Assembly (NCBI RefSeq): GCF_042681025.1
Contig: NZ_JBHUER010000010.1
Span: forward strand, 310,001-374,000
Length of the DNA stretch: 64,000 bases
DNA from: Methylopila henanensis
GTDB lineage: Bacteria; Pseudomonadota; Alphaproteobacteria; Rhizobiales; Methylopilaceae
Direction: 5' to 3'
Program-made: the position numbers and the translations under genes
Shown: positions 17,393 through 25,915 of the stretch, piece by piece
Position numbering within the stretch: position 1 is the first letter of the stretch
How the letters are laid out: every line of letters begins with the position of its first letter
Notes under the pieces: model-generated
Told to the model about the DNA's origin: nothing
Databases searched by the model: none
Seen by the model: only the letters and a program-made list of their open reading frames with translations

Positions 17393-18040
17393 ATGACCGA
17401 CGACGCTTCCGCCCCACGCCTGATGCTCGTGACGCCGGAGCTCGCCGAGACCGAGGCCTTCCTGCCGGTCCTTGAGGCCGCGCTCGCGGCCGGTGACGTC
17501 GCGGCCGTCGCGATCCGGCTCGCCCCCGCCGACGACCGCGCCCGCATCGCGCGGGCGAAGCCGCTGATCGCGGCCGCGCAGGGCGCCGGCGCCGCCGCGC
17601 TGATCGCCGGAGAGGGCGTCGAGGACATCGTGGGCAAGTCCGGCGCGGACGGCGTACATGTGGTCGGCGAGGTCGCGACCGCCGAGGCCGTCGAGCGCTT
17701 CCAGCCCGAGAAGATCGTCGGCGCCGCCGTGTCCCGTTCGCGCGACGAAGCCATGACCGCCGGCGAGCGCGGCGCCGATTACGTGCTGTTCGGCATGGCC
17801 GAGAACGGCGCGGCCTGGTCGGCGGAACAGACGCTGGAGCGCGTCGCGTGGTGGGTCCCGATCTTCGAAACTCCCTGCGTCGGCTTCGCCGGTTCGCTCG
17901 ACGACGTCGCGGCGCTCGCCGCGACCGGCGTCGAGTTCGTCGGGCTGGGCGACGCGGTGTGGCGCCACGAGGCCGGCCCGGCCGCGGCCGTCGCCGCCGC
18001 CCACGCCGCGATCTCGCTCGCGCGGGCGCCGACGCCGTGA
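17393..18040 (+). CDS. ThiE-like thiamine-phosphate synthase family protein
   Basis: A 215-residue TIM-barrel protein resembling ThiE, which joins HMP-PP and thiazole phosphate. It keeps the general fold (RLMLVTPELAE, AALIAGEGVEDIVGKSGADGVHV, IVGAAVSRSRDEAMTAGERGADYVLFG). It lacks the usual ThiE signatures: no QLR-x-K, no LIND, no TK loop and no GGI. The function is therefore probably not classical thiamine-phosphate synthesis. It overlaps the next gene by four bases (GTGA), forming a two-gene operon with a Sel1-repeat protein. Confidence 0.75.
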   Translation: MTDDASAPRLMLVTPELAETEAFLPVLEAALAAGDVAAVAIRLAPADDRARIARAKPLIAAAQGAGAAALIAGEGVEDIVGKSGADGVHVVGEVATAEAVERFQPEKIVGAAVSRSRDEAMTAGERGADYVLFGMAENGAAWSAEQTLERVAWWVPIFETPCVGFAGSLDDVAALAATGVEFVGLGDAVWRHEAGPAAAVAAAHAAISLARAPTP

Positions 18041-19134
18041 AGCGGCTGGCCGCAGCGCTGGCCGCGGCAGCCATCGTCTGCGGCGGCGCGCAGGGGCAGA
18101 CGCGGCCGAACGAGCGCGATCCGAAGCTGCCGGTGCCGAGCTTCAAGGACATGATGATCCTGACGCCGGACGGCGCCGGCGATCCCACGCGCCACGCCGC
18201 GCCGCCCCCGCCGAAGGCGCCCGGGCCCGAGGCGGCCGCGGCCGTCGACCCCAACGCCGATCTCCCCTACGGGGCCTATCAGCGCGGCCATTACATCGAG
18301 GCCCGGTCGCAGGCGCTGAAGCTCGCGGAGGGCGCCCGGCTCAACAGCGCCGCCATGACCCTGCTCGGCGAGCTCTACGCCAAGGGCCAGGGCGTGCGCC
18401 GCGACATGCCCCAGGCGATGGCCTGGTACGAGCGCGCCGCCGATCTCGGCGACCCGCAGGCGATGCTCGCGCTCGGCCTGATCCATGTGAACGGCGACGG
18501 CGTCCCAAAGAACGTCGCGCGCGCGATCGAGGAGTTCGAGCGCGCCGGCGAGCTCGGCCAGCCGGCCGCCCTCTACAATCTCGGCCTGCTGCGCCTGCAG
18601 GCCGGCGACGCGCGGGCCGCGGCCAAGGCGTTCGCGAAGGCCGCCGAGATCGGCGAACCGGACGCCCAATACGCCTACGCCGTGCTGCTGAGGGAAGGCC
18701 GCGGCGTCCCCGCCGATCCGGCGGCGGCGGCCAGCTGGCTCGCCAAGGCCGCGGCGCAGGACCAGATCGCCGCGATGGTCGAATACGCGATCGCGCTGTT
18801 CCGGGGCGTCGACGTCGAGAAGAACGAACTGGAGGCCGCGCGCCTGTTCCGCCGCGCAGCCGACCGCGGCAACGCCATCGGCCAGAACCGGCTCGCCCGG
18901 CTCTACGCCTATGGCCGCGGCGTCGGGCGCGATCCCGTGCGCGCCGCGGCCTGGCACCGGCTCGCGAGCGATCAGGGGCTGGTCGACACCTGGCTCGAAG
19001 GCTTCGTGCAGACCCTGCCCGAGGCCCAGCGGACCGAGGCCGCGGCGCTGGCGCGATCCTGGGCCACGCCGTTCGGACCGATCCCGGAGGCGGAAGCCGC
19101 CGGCGCGCGCACGATGGCCGCCCCGAAACCTTGA
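18037..19134 (+). CDS. Secreted Sel1-repeat (TPR-like) protein
   Basis: A 365-residue protein with a GTG start and a signal peptide (KRLAAALAAAAIVCGGAQG). At least five Sel1-like repeats of about 36 residues follow (for example AMTLLGELYAKGQGVRRDM / AMAWYERAADLGDPQAML and AQYAYAVLLREGRGV). Such repeats are protein-protein interaction scaffolds; location is probably periplasmic. The start overlaps the ThiE-like stop by four bases. No specific partner can be named. Confidence 0.85.
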   Translation: MKRLAAALAAAAIVCGGAQGQTRPNERDPKLPVPSFKDMMILTPDGAGDPTRHAAPPPPKAPGPEAAAAVDPNADLPYGAYQRGHYIEARSQALKLAEGARLNSAAMTLLGELYAKGQGVRRDMPQAMAWYERAADLGDPQAMLALGLIHVNGDGVPKNVARAIEEFERAGELGQPAALYNLGLLRLQAGDARAAAKAFAKAAEIGEPDAQYAYAVLLREGRGVPADPAAAASWLAKAAAQDQIAAMVEYAIALFRGVDVEKNELEAARLFRRAADRGNAIGQNRLARLYAYGRGVGRDPVRAAAWHRLASDQGLVDTWLEGFVQTLPEAQRTEAAALARSWATPFGPIPEAEAAGARTMAAPKP

Positions 19135-19219
19135 CGCCGCGCCCGGCCGGGGGCAAACGAGCGCGACCCTTTTTCAAGCCGCGCCGCGAAGCGCCGGCCT
19201 TCGCGCGAAAGACCGACCC

Positions 19220-19783
19220 ATGAAGATCAACGGAAACCAGATCACCCCCGGCATGGTCCTCGAGCACCAGGGCGGGCTCTGGGCCGCGGTGAAGACCAAC
19301 GCCGTGAAGCCCGGCAAGGGCGGCGCCTTCAACCAGGTCGAGATGAAGAACCTGATCGACGGCCGCAAGCTCAACGAGCGCTTCCGCGCCGACGAGACCG
19401 TCGAGCGCGTCCGCCTCGAGCAGAAGGACTTCCAGTTCCTCTACGCCGAGGGCGACGACCTGGTGTTCATGGACACCGACACCTACGAGCAGATCACGCT
19501 TGCGACCGACTTCATCGGCGAGCGCGCTGCCTTTTTGCAGGACGGCATGACGGTGACCGTGGAGATGCACGAGGAGCGCCCGATCGGCGTGAAGCTGCCG
19601 GATCAGGTGACGCTCGAGATCGTCGAGGCCGATCCGGTGGTGAAGGGCCAGACCGCCGCGTCCTCCTATAAGCCGGCCAAGCTCGAGAACGGCCTGCGCG
19701 TGATGGTGCCGCCCTTCATCGCGTCCGGCGAGCGCATCGTGGTCGACACCAACGAGGTCACCTACCTCCGCCGCGCGGACTGA
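19220..19783 (+). CDS. efp: Elongation factor P
   Basis: EF-P relieves ribosome stalling at polyproline. The 187-residue protein has three domains: an N-terminal KOW-like domain (NQITPGMVLEHQGGLWAAV), the loop KPGKGGAFNQVE whose Lys is the residue modified in beta-lysylated EF-Ps, and two OB domains (EVVEADPVVKGQTAASSYKPA-like segment, then VPPFIASGERIVVDT). Start ATG at 19220 matches the family N-terminus. No epmA or epmB modification gene is in the window. Confidence 0.95.
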   Translation: MKINGNQITPGMVLEHQGGLWAAVKTNAVKPGKGGAFNQVEMKNLIDGRKLNERFRADETVERVRLEQKDFQFLYAEGDDLVFMDTDTYEQITLATDFIGERAAFLQDGMTVTVEMHEERPIGVKLPDQVTLEIVEADPVVKGQTAASSYKPAKLENGLRVMVPPFIASGERIVVDTNEVTYLRRAD

Positions 19784-19801
19784 GAGGAGCCTTCCGACCG
19801 C

Positions 19802-19917
19802 GCCGTCATCCCGGCCGTGGCGGCGCGAGCCGCGCAGAGCCGGGCCCCTCGGCGGGTTGGAGCGCTCTTCCCGCGCACGATCCCGGCTCTCCGCTTCGCT
19901 CCGGCCGGGATGACGGC
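19802..19917. repeat. Intergenic palindromic (REP-like) element, copy 1
   Basis: Perfect 16-base outer arms begin GCCGTCATCCCGGCC at 19802 and return at 19902-19917. A nested inverted pair AGAGCCGGG / CCCGGCTCT lies inside. It sits between efp and suhB. The 'CGTCATCCCGG...' style is typical of mobile intergenic palindromes in rhizobial genomes. It may also act as a transcript stabiliser or terminator. Confidence 0.7.
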
Positions 19918-19976
19918 TTGACCGACCTACCCGCGTCTCCCTCCGGGCGGCGCCGACCCTGAAAGCGAACTTTCCA

Positions 19977-20762
19977 ATGGCCCGCTCGCCCGTCCTCAAC
20001 GTCATGGTCCAGGCCGTCATGAAGGCCGGCCGCGCCATGCGTCGCGACTTCGGCGAGGTCGAGCAGCTTCAGGTCTCGGCCAAGGGCCCGGGCGACTTCG
20101 TCACCGCCGCCGACCGCAAGGCCGAGGAGACGCTGTTCGCGGAGCTCTCCCGCGTGCGGCCGGGCTACGGCTTCGTGATGGAGGAGCGCGGCGAGGTCGC
20201 CGGCACCGATCCGGACCACCGCTGGATCGTCGATCCGCTCGACGGCACCACGAACTTCCTGCACGGCATCCCGATGTTCGCCATCTCGGTCGGGCTGGAG
20301 CGCGCGGGCCAGCTCGTCGCAGGCGTGATCTTCAACCCGATCACCGACGAGCTCTACACCGCCGAGCGCGGCGGCGGCGCCTATCTCAACGACCGCCGTC
20401 TCCGGGTCGCGGCGCGGCGCGACATCGTCGACGCGGTGATCGCCTGCGGCGTGCCGCATCTCGGCCGCCCGGCCCACGACCTGTTCCGCGAGGAGCTCGG
20501 CCGCGTCCAGGGCCGCGTCTCCGGCATCCGGCGCTTCGGCGCGGCCTCGCTCGACCTCGCCTATGTCGCCTCCGGCCGGCTCGACGGCTTCTGGGAGCGC
20601 GACCTGAAGAGCTGGGATCTCGCCGCCGGCATCCTGCTGGTGCGCGAGGCGGGCGGCTTCGTCAGCGACGCGGCTGGCGGCGACGCCATGCTCGCGCGCG
20701 GTTCGGTCGTCTGCGGCAACGAGGCGATCCACGGCCAGCTTCTGAAGCTCGTAAAGGGCTGA
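19977..20762 (+). CDS. suhB: Inositol monophosphatase family protein
   Basis: A 261-residue metal-dependent phosphatase. Metal-site motifs are complete: VMEERG, the DxxDG-type WIVDPLDGTTNFLHGIP and the C-terminal SWDLAAGILLVREAGG. SuhB in other bacteria hydrolyses inositol phosphate and also takes part in rRNA transcription antitermination. Rhizobial genomes carry this gene beside efp, as here. ATG follows AAAGCGAAC without a strong ribosome site. Confidence 0.88.
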   Translation: MARSPVLNVMVQAVMKAGRAMRRDFGEVEQLQVSAKGPGDFVTAADRKAEETLFAELSRVRPGYGFVMEERGEVAGTDPDHRWIVDPLDGTTNFLHGIPMFAISVGLERAGQLVAGVIFNPITDELYTAERGGGAYLNDRRLRVAARRDIVDAVIACGVPHLGRPAHDLFREELGRVQGRVSGIRRFGAASLDLAYVASGRLDGFWERDLKSWDLAAGILLVREAGGFVSDAAGGDAMLARGSVVCGNEAIHGQLLKLVKG

Positions 20763-20857
20763 AACATCGCCCCACCGTGGTTCCTACGCACTTTTTGAGC
20801 GTCGGGAACCGTGGTCTATGGTTGCGCAACAAAGCGCAACCGCCGGGCGGCCTGTCG

Positions 20858-21907
20858 ATGTCCCTGTCCGAACTCGACCCTTACAAGCTGTCCTCGCCGC
20901 GGGTGTTCCTGCTCCGCATGGTGATCTTCCTCGCGCTCGCGGGCTTCGTGGGCCTGATCCTGCACGACCAGATCGGGAAGGCGTTTCTGGCGAACGCCGG
21001 GCTCAACGGCCTGATCTTCGCGGTGCTGATCATCGGCATCCTGCTCGCATTCCGGCAGGTGATCCGGCTGTTCCCCGAGGTGCGCTGGGTCAACGGATTC
21101 CGCATGTCGGAGCCGGGCCTCGCGCTCCGCGACCAGCCGAAGCTGCTCGCGCCCATGGCGAGCCTGCTCGGCGACCGCGTCGGCAACGCGCCGATCGGCA
21201 CCAACCTGATGCGCTCGATCCTCGATTCGATCGCGACCCGCCTCGATGAGGCGCGCGAGATCGGGCGCTACCTCACCGGCCTGCTGGTGTTTCTCGGCCT
21301 GCTCGGCACCTTCTGGGGCCTGCTGGAGACCGTCGGCTCGATCTCAGGCGTGATCTCGTCGCTCGGCGGAAGCGGCACGCAGGACACCGGCGTGCTGTTC
21401 GAGGAGCTGAAGAACGGCCTCGCCGGCCCGCTCGCCGGCATGGGCACCTCGTTCTCCGCCTCGCTGTTCGGCCTCGCCGGCTCGCTGATCCTCGGCTTCC
21501 TCGACCTCCAGGCTGGGCAGGCCCAGAATCGCTTCCACAACGAGCTCGAGGACTGGCTTGCGGCCGCCGTGGCTGTGGCCGACGCGGACGCGCGCGACGG
21601 CGTCTTTGGCCCGCCCGCCCCCTCTGTGGTCGACCAGGCCGGACGCGGCGAGGTCGCGGCCGCGCTCGACCGGCTCGCCAAGACCATGGCCGAGCAGGGC
21701 GGCGGCGGCTCCGGCAAGGCGGCGGCGCAGGCGACCGCCCACCTCGCCGAAGGCATTCAGGGCCTCGTCAAGCACATGCGCTCCGAACAGCAGATGATCC
21801 GCGACTGGGTCGAGACCCAGTCCAACCAGCAGGAGGCGATCCGCGACCTGCTGGAGAAGCTGCTCACGGAGCGCTCCCGCGGCGAAAGCGAGCGGGCGCA
21901 GCCGTGA
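20858..21907 (+). CDS. MotA/TolQ/ExbB-like membrane protein
   Basis: A 349-residue inner-membrane protein. Two N-terminal helices (VFLLRMVIFLALAGFVGLIL and NGLIFAVLIIGILLAF) are followed by a pair of proton-channel-like helices at about residues 140-210 (IGRYLTGLLVFLGLLGTFWGLLE and GPLAGMGTSFSASLFGLAGSLILG). The C-terminal cytoplasmic tail is helical. It pairs with the downstream OmpA-domain gene, like a MotA-MotB stator, but no flagellar gene is near. Start ATG at 20858 precedes the first helix; an ATG at 20777 is less likely. Confidence 0.8.
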   Translation: MSLSELDPYKLSSPRVFLLRMVIFLALAGFVGLILHDQIGKAFLANAGLNGLIFAVLIIGILLAFRQVIRLFPEVRWVNGFRMSEPGLALRDQPKLLAPMASLLGDRVGNAPIGTNLMRSILDSIATRLDEAREIGRYLTGLLVFLGLLGTFWGLLETVGSISGVISSLGGSGTQDTGVLFEELKNGLAGPLAGMGTSFSASLFGLAGSLILGFLDLQAGQAQNRFHNELEDWLAAAVAVADADARDGVFGPPAPSVVDQAGRGEVAAALDRLAKTMAEQGGGGSGKAAAQATAHLAEGIQGLVKHMRSEQQMIRDWVETQSNQQEAIRDLLEKLLTERSRGESERAQP

Positions 21908-21923
21908 CGGCGGGAGCCTCGCC

Positions 21924-22946
21924 ATGGCTCTGAGCGCGCGGCGGCGCTACCGCCCGGTCGACTACTGGCCGGGCTTCGTCGACGCGCTGTCGACGCTGCT
22001 GCTCGTCATCATCTTCCTGCTGACCGTGTTCATGGTCGCGCAGTTCCTGCTCGGCCGGGAAGTGTCGGGCAAGGACACCGCGCTGCAGCGGCTGAACGCG
22101 CAGATCGCGGAGCTTACCGAACTGCTGGCGCTGGAGCGCTCCACCGGGCGCGCGTCGAAGGACGAGGCCGCCTCGCTGATGGCGAGCCTGCAGGCCGCCG
22201 AGAGCGAGCGCGACCGCCTCCGCGCCGAGGCGCAGTCCGGCGCGAGCCGGGCGGACGCCGCCGGCGGGCAGGTCGCGGAGCTGCAGGGCTCGCTCGAGCG
22301 CGAGCGCGACCTCTCCGCCCGCGCCCGCAGCCAGGTCGAACTGCTGAACCAGCAGATCTCTGCGCTGCGCCGCCAGATCGCCGCGCTCGAAGACGCGCTC
22401 AACGCCTCCGAGAACCGGGACCGCGAAAGCCAGGCCAAGATCGCCGATCTCGGCTCGCGCCTGAACGTGGCGCTGGCGCAGCGCGTGCAGGAGCTGGCGC
22501 GCTACCGCTCCGACTTCTTCGGACGGCTGCGGCAGATCCTGGCCGACCGGCCGGACGTGCGCGTGGTCGGCGACCGGTTCGTGTTCCAGTCCGAGGTGCT
22601 GTTCGACGTCGGCCAGGCGCAGCTCAACGACGCGGCGAAGCCCGAGCTCGACAAGCTCGCGTCCGCGCTCAACGAGCTGAACCGGGACATCCCCGGCGAC
22701 ATCAACTGGGTGATGCGCGTCGACGGCCACACCGACATCCGCCCGACGCGGGGCGCCTATCCTTCGAACTGGCTGCTGTCCTCCGCGCGGGCGATCGCGG
22801 TTGTCGAATATCTCGTCTCGAAGGGCGTGCCGCCCCAGCGCCTGCTCGCCGCCGGCTTCGGTGAGTTCCAGCCGCTCGACACGGCCACGACCGAAGACGC
22901 CTACCGCCGGAACCGCCGCATCGAGCTCAAGCTGACGGAGCGCTGA
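21924..22946 (+). CDS. MotB/OmpA-like peptidoglycan-binding protein
   Basis: A 340-residue protein with a single N-terminal helix (FVDALSTLLLVIIFLLTVFMVAQ) and a long coiled coil (about residues 50-185). The C-terminal OmpA domain contains FQSEVLFDVGQAQL, VDGHTDIRP, NWLLSSARAIAVV and RRNRRIELKL. The layout is that of MotB-type stator partners anchored to peptidoglycan, extended by the coiled coil. It lies 16 bases after the MotA-like gene. Probably a two-protein energised envelope complex; the role is unknown. Confidence 0.85.
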   Translation: MALSARRRYRPVDYWPGFVDALSTLLLVIIFLLTVFMVAQFLLGREVSGKDTALQRLNAQIAELTELLALERSTGRASKDEAASLMASLQAAESERDRLRAEAQSGASRADAAGGQVAELQGSLERERDLSARARSQVELLNQQISALRRQIAALEDALNASENRDRESQAKIADLGSRLNVALAQRVQELARYRSDFFGRLRQILADRPDVRVVGDRFVFQSEVLFDVGQAQLNDAAKPELDKLASALNELNRDIPGDINWVMRVDGHTDIRPTRGAYPSNWLLSSARAIAVVEYLVSKGVPPQRLLAAGFGEFQPLDTATTEDAYRRNRRIELKLTER

Positions 22947-23195
22947 GGGCTCCCGACGTCTCCACCGTCGCCGCCCTCCCCAGGCGCACACTCCGGCCGC
23001 GCCCGGCAAGCCTTTGCGAGCGCGCTTCCCTTGTCGCGACGCCCGGAGCCGCCGCTCCCGCAGCCCCCCCCCCCCCCCCGGACGACGCGGCAGATTAGAA
23101 ACGCGTCGACACCCGCATGCCCGCGTTCCCGCGTTCCCCGAGAACACCGCGAGCCTGACGACGGAAGCCGGCGCGCGCTCCGGCACCGCTCCCGT
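22947..23195. other. Non-coding region with a C16 homopolymer tract
   Basis: The first half of the long gap before the TonB receptor is GC-rich and shows no credible gene. At 23064-23079 there are sixteen consecutive C residues, the longest homopolymer noticed in the window. It is intergenic, about 345 bases before the receptor start. Confidence 0.8.
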
Positions 23196-23420
23196 CGATG
23201 TTGAACTACTTCAATTATAAATTAGATCCTCACCTACAACTATAATTAGATAACTTCCAAGTTAATTGTGGCTTATAAAGCACATTTTTAATTCCTAAAA
23301 ATACAAAACTACTTAAAATCATTGCTCATGATTTGCTAAATATTCAAATTTATCGCCTCTCAAAGACTTATGGCGAAGCAAAATACACAACTTTTGCTTG
23401 CCGAAGAGCCAAGGCGACAC
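23196..23420 (+). promoter_or_regulatory. AT-rich leader upstream of the TonB-dependent receptor
   Basis: About 225 bases of strongly AT-rich DNA in an otherwise GC-rich window. It contains two near-direct repeats TATAAATTAGAT and TATAATTAGATA (23215-23253), several TATAAT-like hexamers, and TTGCTTG before the start region. No perfect Fur, Irr or RirA box could be recognised by eye. An iron-responsive promoter is likely from the downstream gene, but the regulator is not shown by the sequence. Confidence 0.5.
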
Positions 23421-23422
23421 TC

Positions 23423-25420
23423 ATGCACAGACGTCTTCTTGCGTTGATGGCGGGATCCGCCGTCGCGACGCTTCTGACCGCCTCCGGTTCGGCCAGCGCC
23501 CAGGTCGCGCAAGAGGAGGCCACGCCGCTCGAACCGCTCTCCGTCATCGGAAGCAGCGGGGGCGCTGCGGCCAACGCCACCACGATCGACGCCACGGCCG
23601 TTCAGACCTACGGCCGCAACAAGATCGACGACGTCCTTCGCGCGACGCCGGGCGTGTTCACACGGCAGAACGCCCAGCAGCCGGGGGTGGCGGTCAACAT
23701 CCGCGGCTTCGAGGGTTCGGGGCGCGTGAACATGATGATCGACGGCGTCCGCCAGAGTTTCCGGTTCACGGGACACGAGGCTGCGGGCTTCACCTATGTC
23801 GACCCGAACCTTCTGGCCGGGATCGACATCATGCGCGGCGAGGTGACAACGACGGGCGGCGGCGCGCTCGCGGGCTCGGTGAACTTCCGCACGCTCGACG
23901 TCGACGACATCCTCCTGCCCGGCAAGGCCTATGGCGGACTCGGCAGGCTGAGCTGGGGCAGCAACGGCGTCGACTTCTCGGAGATGGCCGCCGCCGGCGT
24001 CCGCACCGACAGGGTCGACTTCGCCGGCGCGATCAGCCGCCGGCAGTCCGACGACTACAAGGACGGCGACGGCGAGAAGGTCGCCGGCACGTCGCAGGAC
24101 CTGCTCTCGGGCCTTGTCAAGGCGAAGGTCCGGATCGGCGACGATCAGGAGCTCTCTCTCGGCGGCGTCTTCTACGACAACGACTTCTTCGCCAACTCCT
24201 ACGACCAGACCGTCAAGAACAACACCTTGTCCGTAAAATACCGGTACAATCCGGACAGCCCCCTGATCGACCTGACCAGCAGCATCTTCTACAACAACCT
24301 GAAGATGCACTACACGGGCGGGACGGGGAGCGCTGTCGGCCGCAAGATCGAGGATGAGGGGATCGGCTTCAATTTCTCGAACGTCTCGCTGTTCGATCTC
24401 GGCGACGTCGGCGTCCGGACCGCCAACGGCGTCGAGTATTTCCACGACCAGGTGACGTCCGAGGATGGCGGCGTCAATCCCGCCGACGGTAAGAGCTCCA
24501 CGGGCGGCGCATTCACCGAGACGACGTTCCGCTACGGCATGTTCGACCTCACGGGCGGCCTGAGATACGGCTTTTACTCGCTCGAGGGCAGCGGAACGCC
24601 GAACGACACGTATGGCTCGTTCAACGTCGACAAGTCGGAGGGCAGTTTCGACCCCAAGATCACGCTCGCGGTCAACGTCACGCCGTGGCTGCAGCCCTAT
24701 GTGACCTGGGGGCGGTCCATGCGCGCCCCGACCACGCAGGAGACGATGCTGGGCGGCAGCCACCCAGGCTCCGTGTCAGGCGTCTACGTGCCGAACCCAG
24801 ACCTCGATTCCGAAACCTCGCAAGGCTGGGAGTTCGGCGCCAACCTCAACCGTGGCGGCGTGTTCCGCGCCGACGACGTCTTCACCGCGCGCGCGAACTA
24901 CTTCGTCAAGAACGTCAAGAACTACATCGCTGCGTACTTCAACGCCTCGGAGCGCGGCTTCCAGTTCGTCAACGTCGACGGAACCACTAAGGTCAAGGGC
25001 TTTGAACTGGAGGCGCGGTACGACATCGGCGTGGCCTTCGCCAGCGTCGGCTACACGCACATGTCGTCCGACCTTCCCAGCCAGATGCCCGGACTGGGCG
25101 CGAGCCAGTACATGCCGGACGACGTCCTCACCCTTGAGGGCGGAGCCCGCTTCCTCGAACGGAAGCTGACGGTCGGCGGACGCTACAGCTACGTTTCGGA
25201 GGGATTGGTCGCGAACGCCGGCAGCGCCGGAGCCACGGCGGCCAGGGGCGGCGATCCGTACCGCCTGGTCGACGTCTACGCCAGCTACGCCCACTCCGAG
25301 AACCTGACCGTGAGCGGAAAGGTGTCGAACCTGTTCGACAAGCAATACACGCCGTTCCTCAGCACGACCGGGGCCGGCCAGGGCCGCACCTTCTACCTGA
25401 CGACCCAGCTCCGGTTCTGA
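23423..25420 (+). CDS. TonB-dependent haemoglobin/transferrin/lactoferrin-type receptor
   Basis: A 665-residue outer-membrane receptor. A signal peptide (ALMAGSAVATLLTASGSASA) is followed by a TonB-box-like LEPLSVIGSS. The plug domain is DDVLRATPGVFTRQN, VNIRGFEGSGRVNMMIDGVRQSFRFTGHE and IDIMRGEVTTTGGGALAGSVNF. A 22-strand-type barrel ends in FYLTTQLRF with terminal Phe. The RVNMMIDGVRQS and FTYVDPNLL features match haem/haemoglobin receptors (HmuR/BhuR class). Start ATG at 23423 lies directly before the signal peptide. No hmuSTUV or tonB genes are adjacent, so the receptor stands alone. Confidence 0.88.
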   Translation: MHRRLLALMAGSAVATLLTASGSASAQVAQEEATPLEPLSVIGSSGGAAANATTIDATAVQTYGRNKIDDVLRATPGVFTRQNAQQPGVAVNIRGFEGSGRVNMMIDGVRQSFRFTGHEAAGFTYVDPNLLAGIDIMRGEVTTTGGGALAGSVNFRTLDVDDILLPGKAYGGLGRLSWGSNGVDFSEMAAAGVRTDRVDFAGAISRRQSDDYKDGDGEKVAGTSQDLLSGLVKAKVRIGDDQELSLGGVFYDNDFFANSYDQTVKNNTLSVKYRYNPDSPLIDLTSSIFYNNLKMHYTGGTGSAVGRKIEDEGIGFNFSNVSLFDLGDVGVRTANGVEYFHDQVTSEDGGVNPADGKSSTGGAFTETTFRYGMFDLTGGLRYGFYSLEGSGTPNDTYGSFNVDKSEGSFDPKITLAVNVTPWLQPYVTWGRSMRAPTTQETMLGGSHPGSVSGVYVPNPDLDSETSQGWEFGANLNRGGVFRADDVFTARANYFVKNVKNYIAAYFNASERGFQFVNVDGTTKVKGFELEARYDIGVAFASVGYTHMSSDLPSQMPGLGASQYMPDDVLTLEGGARFLERKLTVGGRYSYVSEGLVANAGSAGATAARGGDPYRLVDVYASYAHSENLTVSGKVSNLFDKQYTPFLSTTGAGQGRTFYLTTQLRF

Positions 25421-25440
25421 ACGGCGGGGCGCCCCGACCG

Positions 25441-25473
25441 CGGGACGCGGGCTCTCCGGGGTCCTGCGTCCCG
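25441..25473. terminator. Hairpin terminator between the receptor and GNAT genes
   Basis: An eleven-pair stem CGGGACGCGGG / CCTGCGTCCCG (one G-T pair) with an 11-base loop lies between two converging genes. It has no T-run, so it is a bidirectional structure of uncertain efficiency. Confidence 0.55.
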
Positions 25474-25489
25474 CCCCGGCCGGAAGCCG

Positions 25490-25912
25490 TCAGAACGTCT
25501 TGCGGAGGAAGAACCGTTCGCGGCCGCGGGGGTGGCCGGAGATGGAGCCGAAGACCTCGAAGCCGAGCTTCTCGTAGAAGCCGCGCGCCTGGAAATCGAA
25601 GGTGTCGAGCCAGATCCCGGCGCAGCCGCGGGCGCGAGCCTCCCGCTCGGCGCGGTCGAGAAGGGCGCGCCCGAAGCCAGCGCCTCGCAAGCGCTCCGGC
25701 ACCACCAGCAGCTCCACATAGAGCCAGTCGAAGCTCGTGCGGCCCCACAGGCCCCCGACCGTCCCGGCGGTCTCGGGGTCGCGCAGCAGCACGGCGAGCG
25801 GCCGGGCGCCCGAAGGACCGACCGTCGCGTCGTTGAAGGCGATCAGCTCGCGCAGGATGGCGTCGCGGTCCTCCGCGCCGGCCGCGTCGGTCAGGACGAG
25901 GTCGGGCGTCAC
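25490..25912 (-). CDS. GNAT family N-acetyltransferase
   Basis: A 140-residue acetyl-CoA-dependent acetyltransferase. The acetyl-CoA loop is in LLVVPERLRGAGFGRALLDRAE, followed by GIWLDTFDFQARGFYEKLGFEVFG. Substrate is not predictable. The start lies three bases after the stop of the upstream ABC transporter gene, so they share a transcript. Confidence 0.88.
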   Translation of the reverse strand: MTPDLVLTDAAGAEDRDAILRELIAFNDATVGPSGARPLAVLLRDPETAGTVGGLWGRTSFDWLYVELLVVPERLRGAGFGRALLDRAEREARARGCAGIWLDTFDFQARGFYEKLGFEVFGSISGHPRGRERFFLRKTF

Positions 25913-25915
25913 GCC

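Noticed and set aside
20858..22946. ExbB/ExbD partners energising the nearby TonB-type receptor
   Set aside because: The second gene has a long coiled coil and an OmpA domain, unlike ExbD, and no tonB gene is adjacent; a MotA/MotB-like stator is the better description.
23196..23420. Fur, Irr or RirA box upstream of the haem-type receptor
   Set aside because: AT-rich repeats are present but none matches a consensus well enough by eye.
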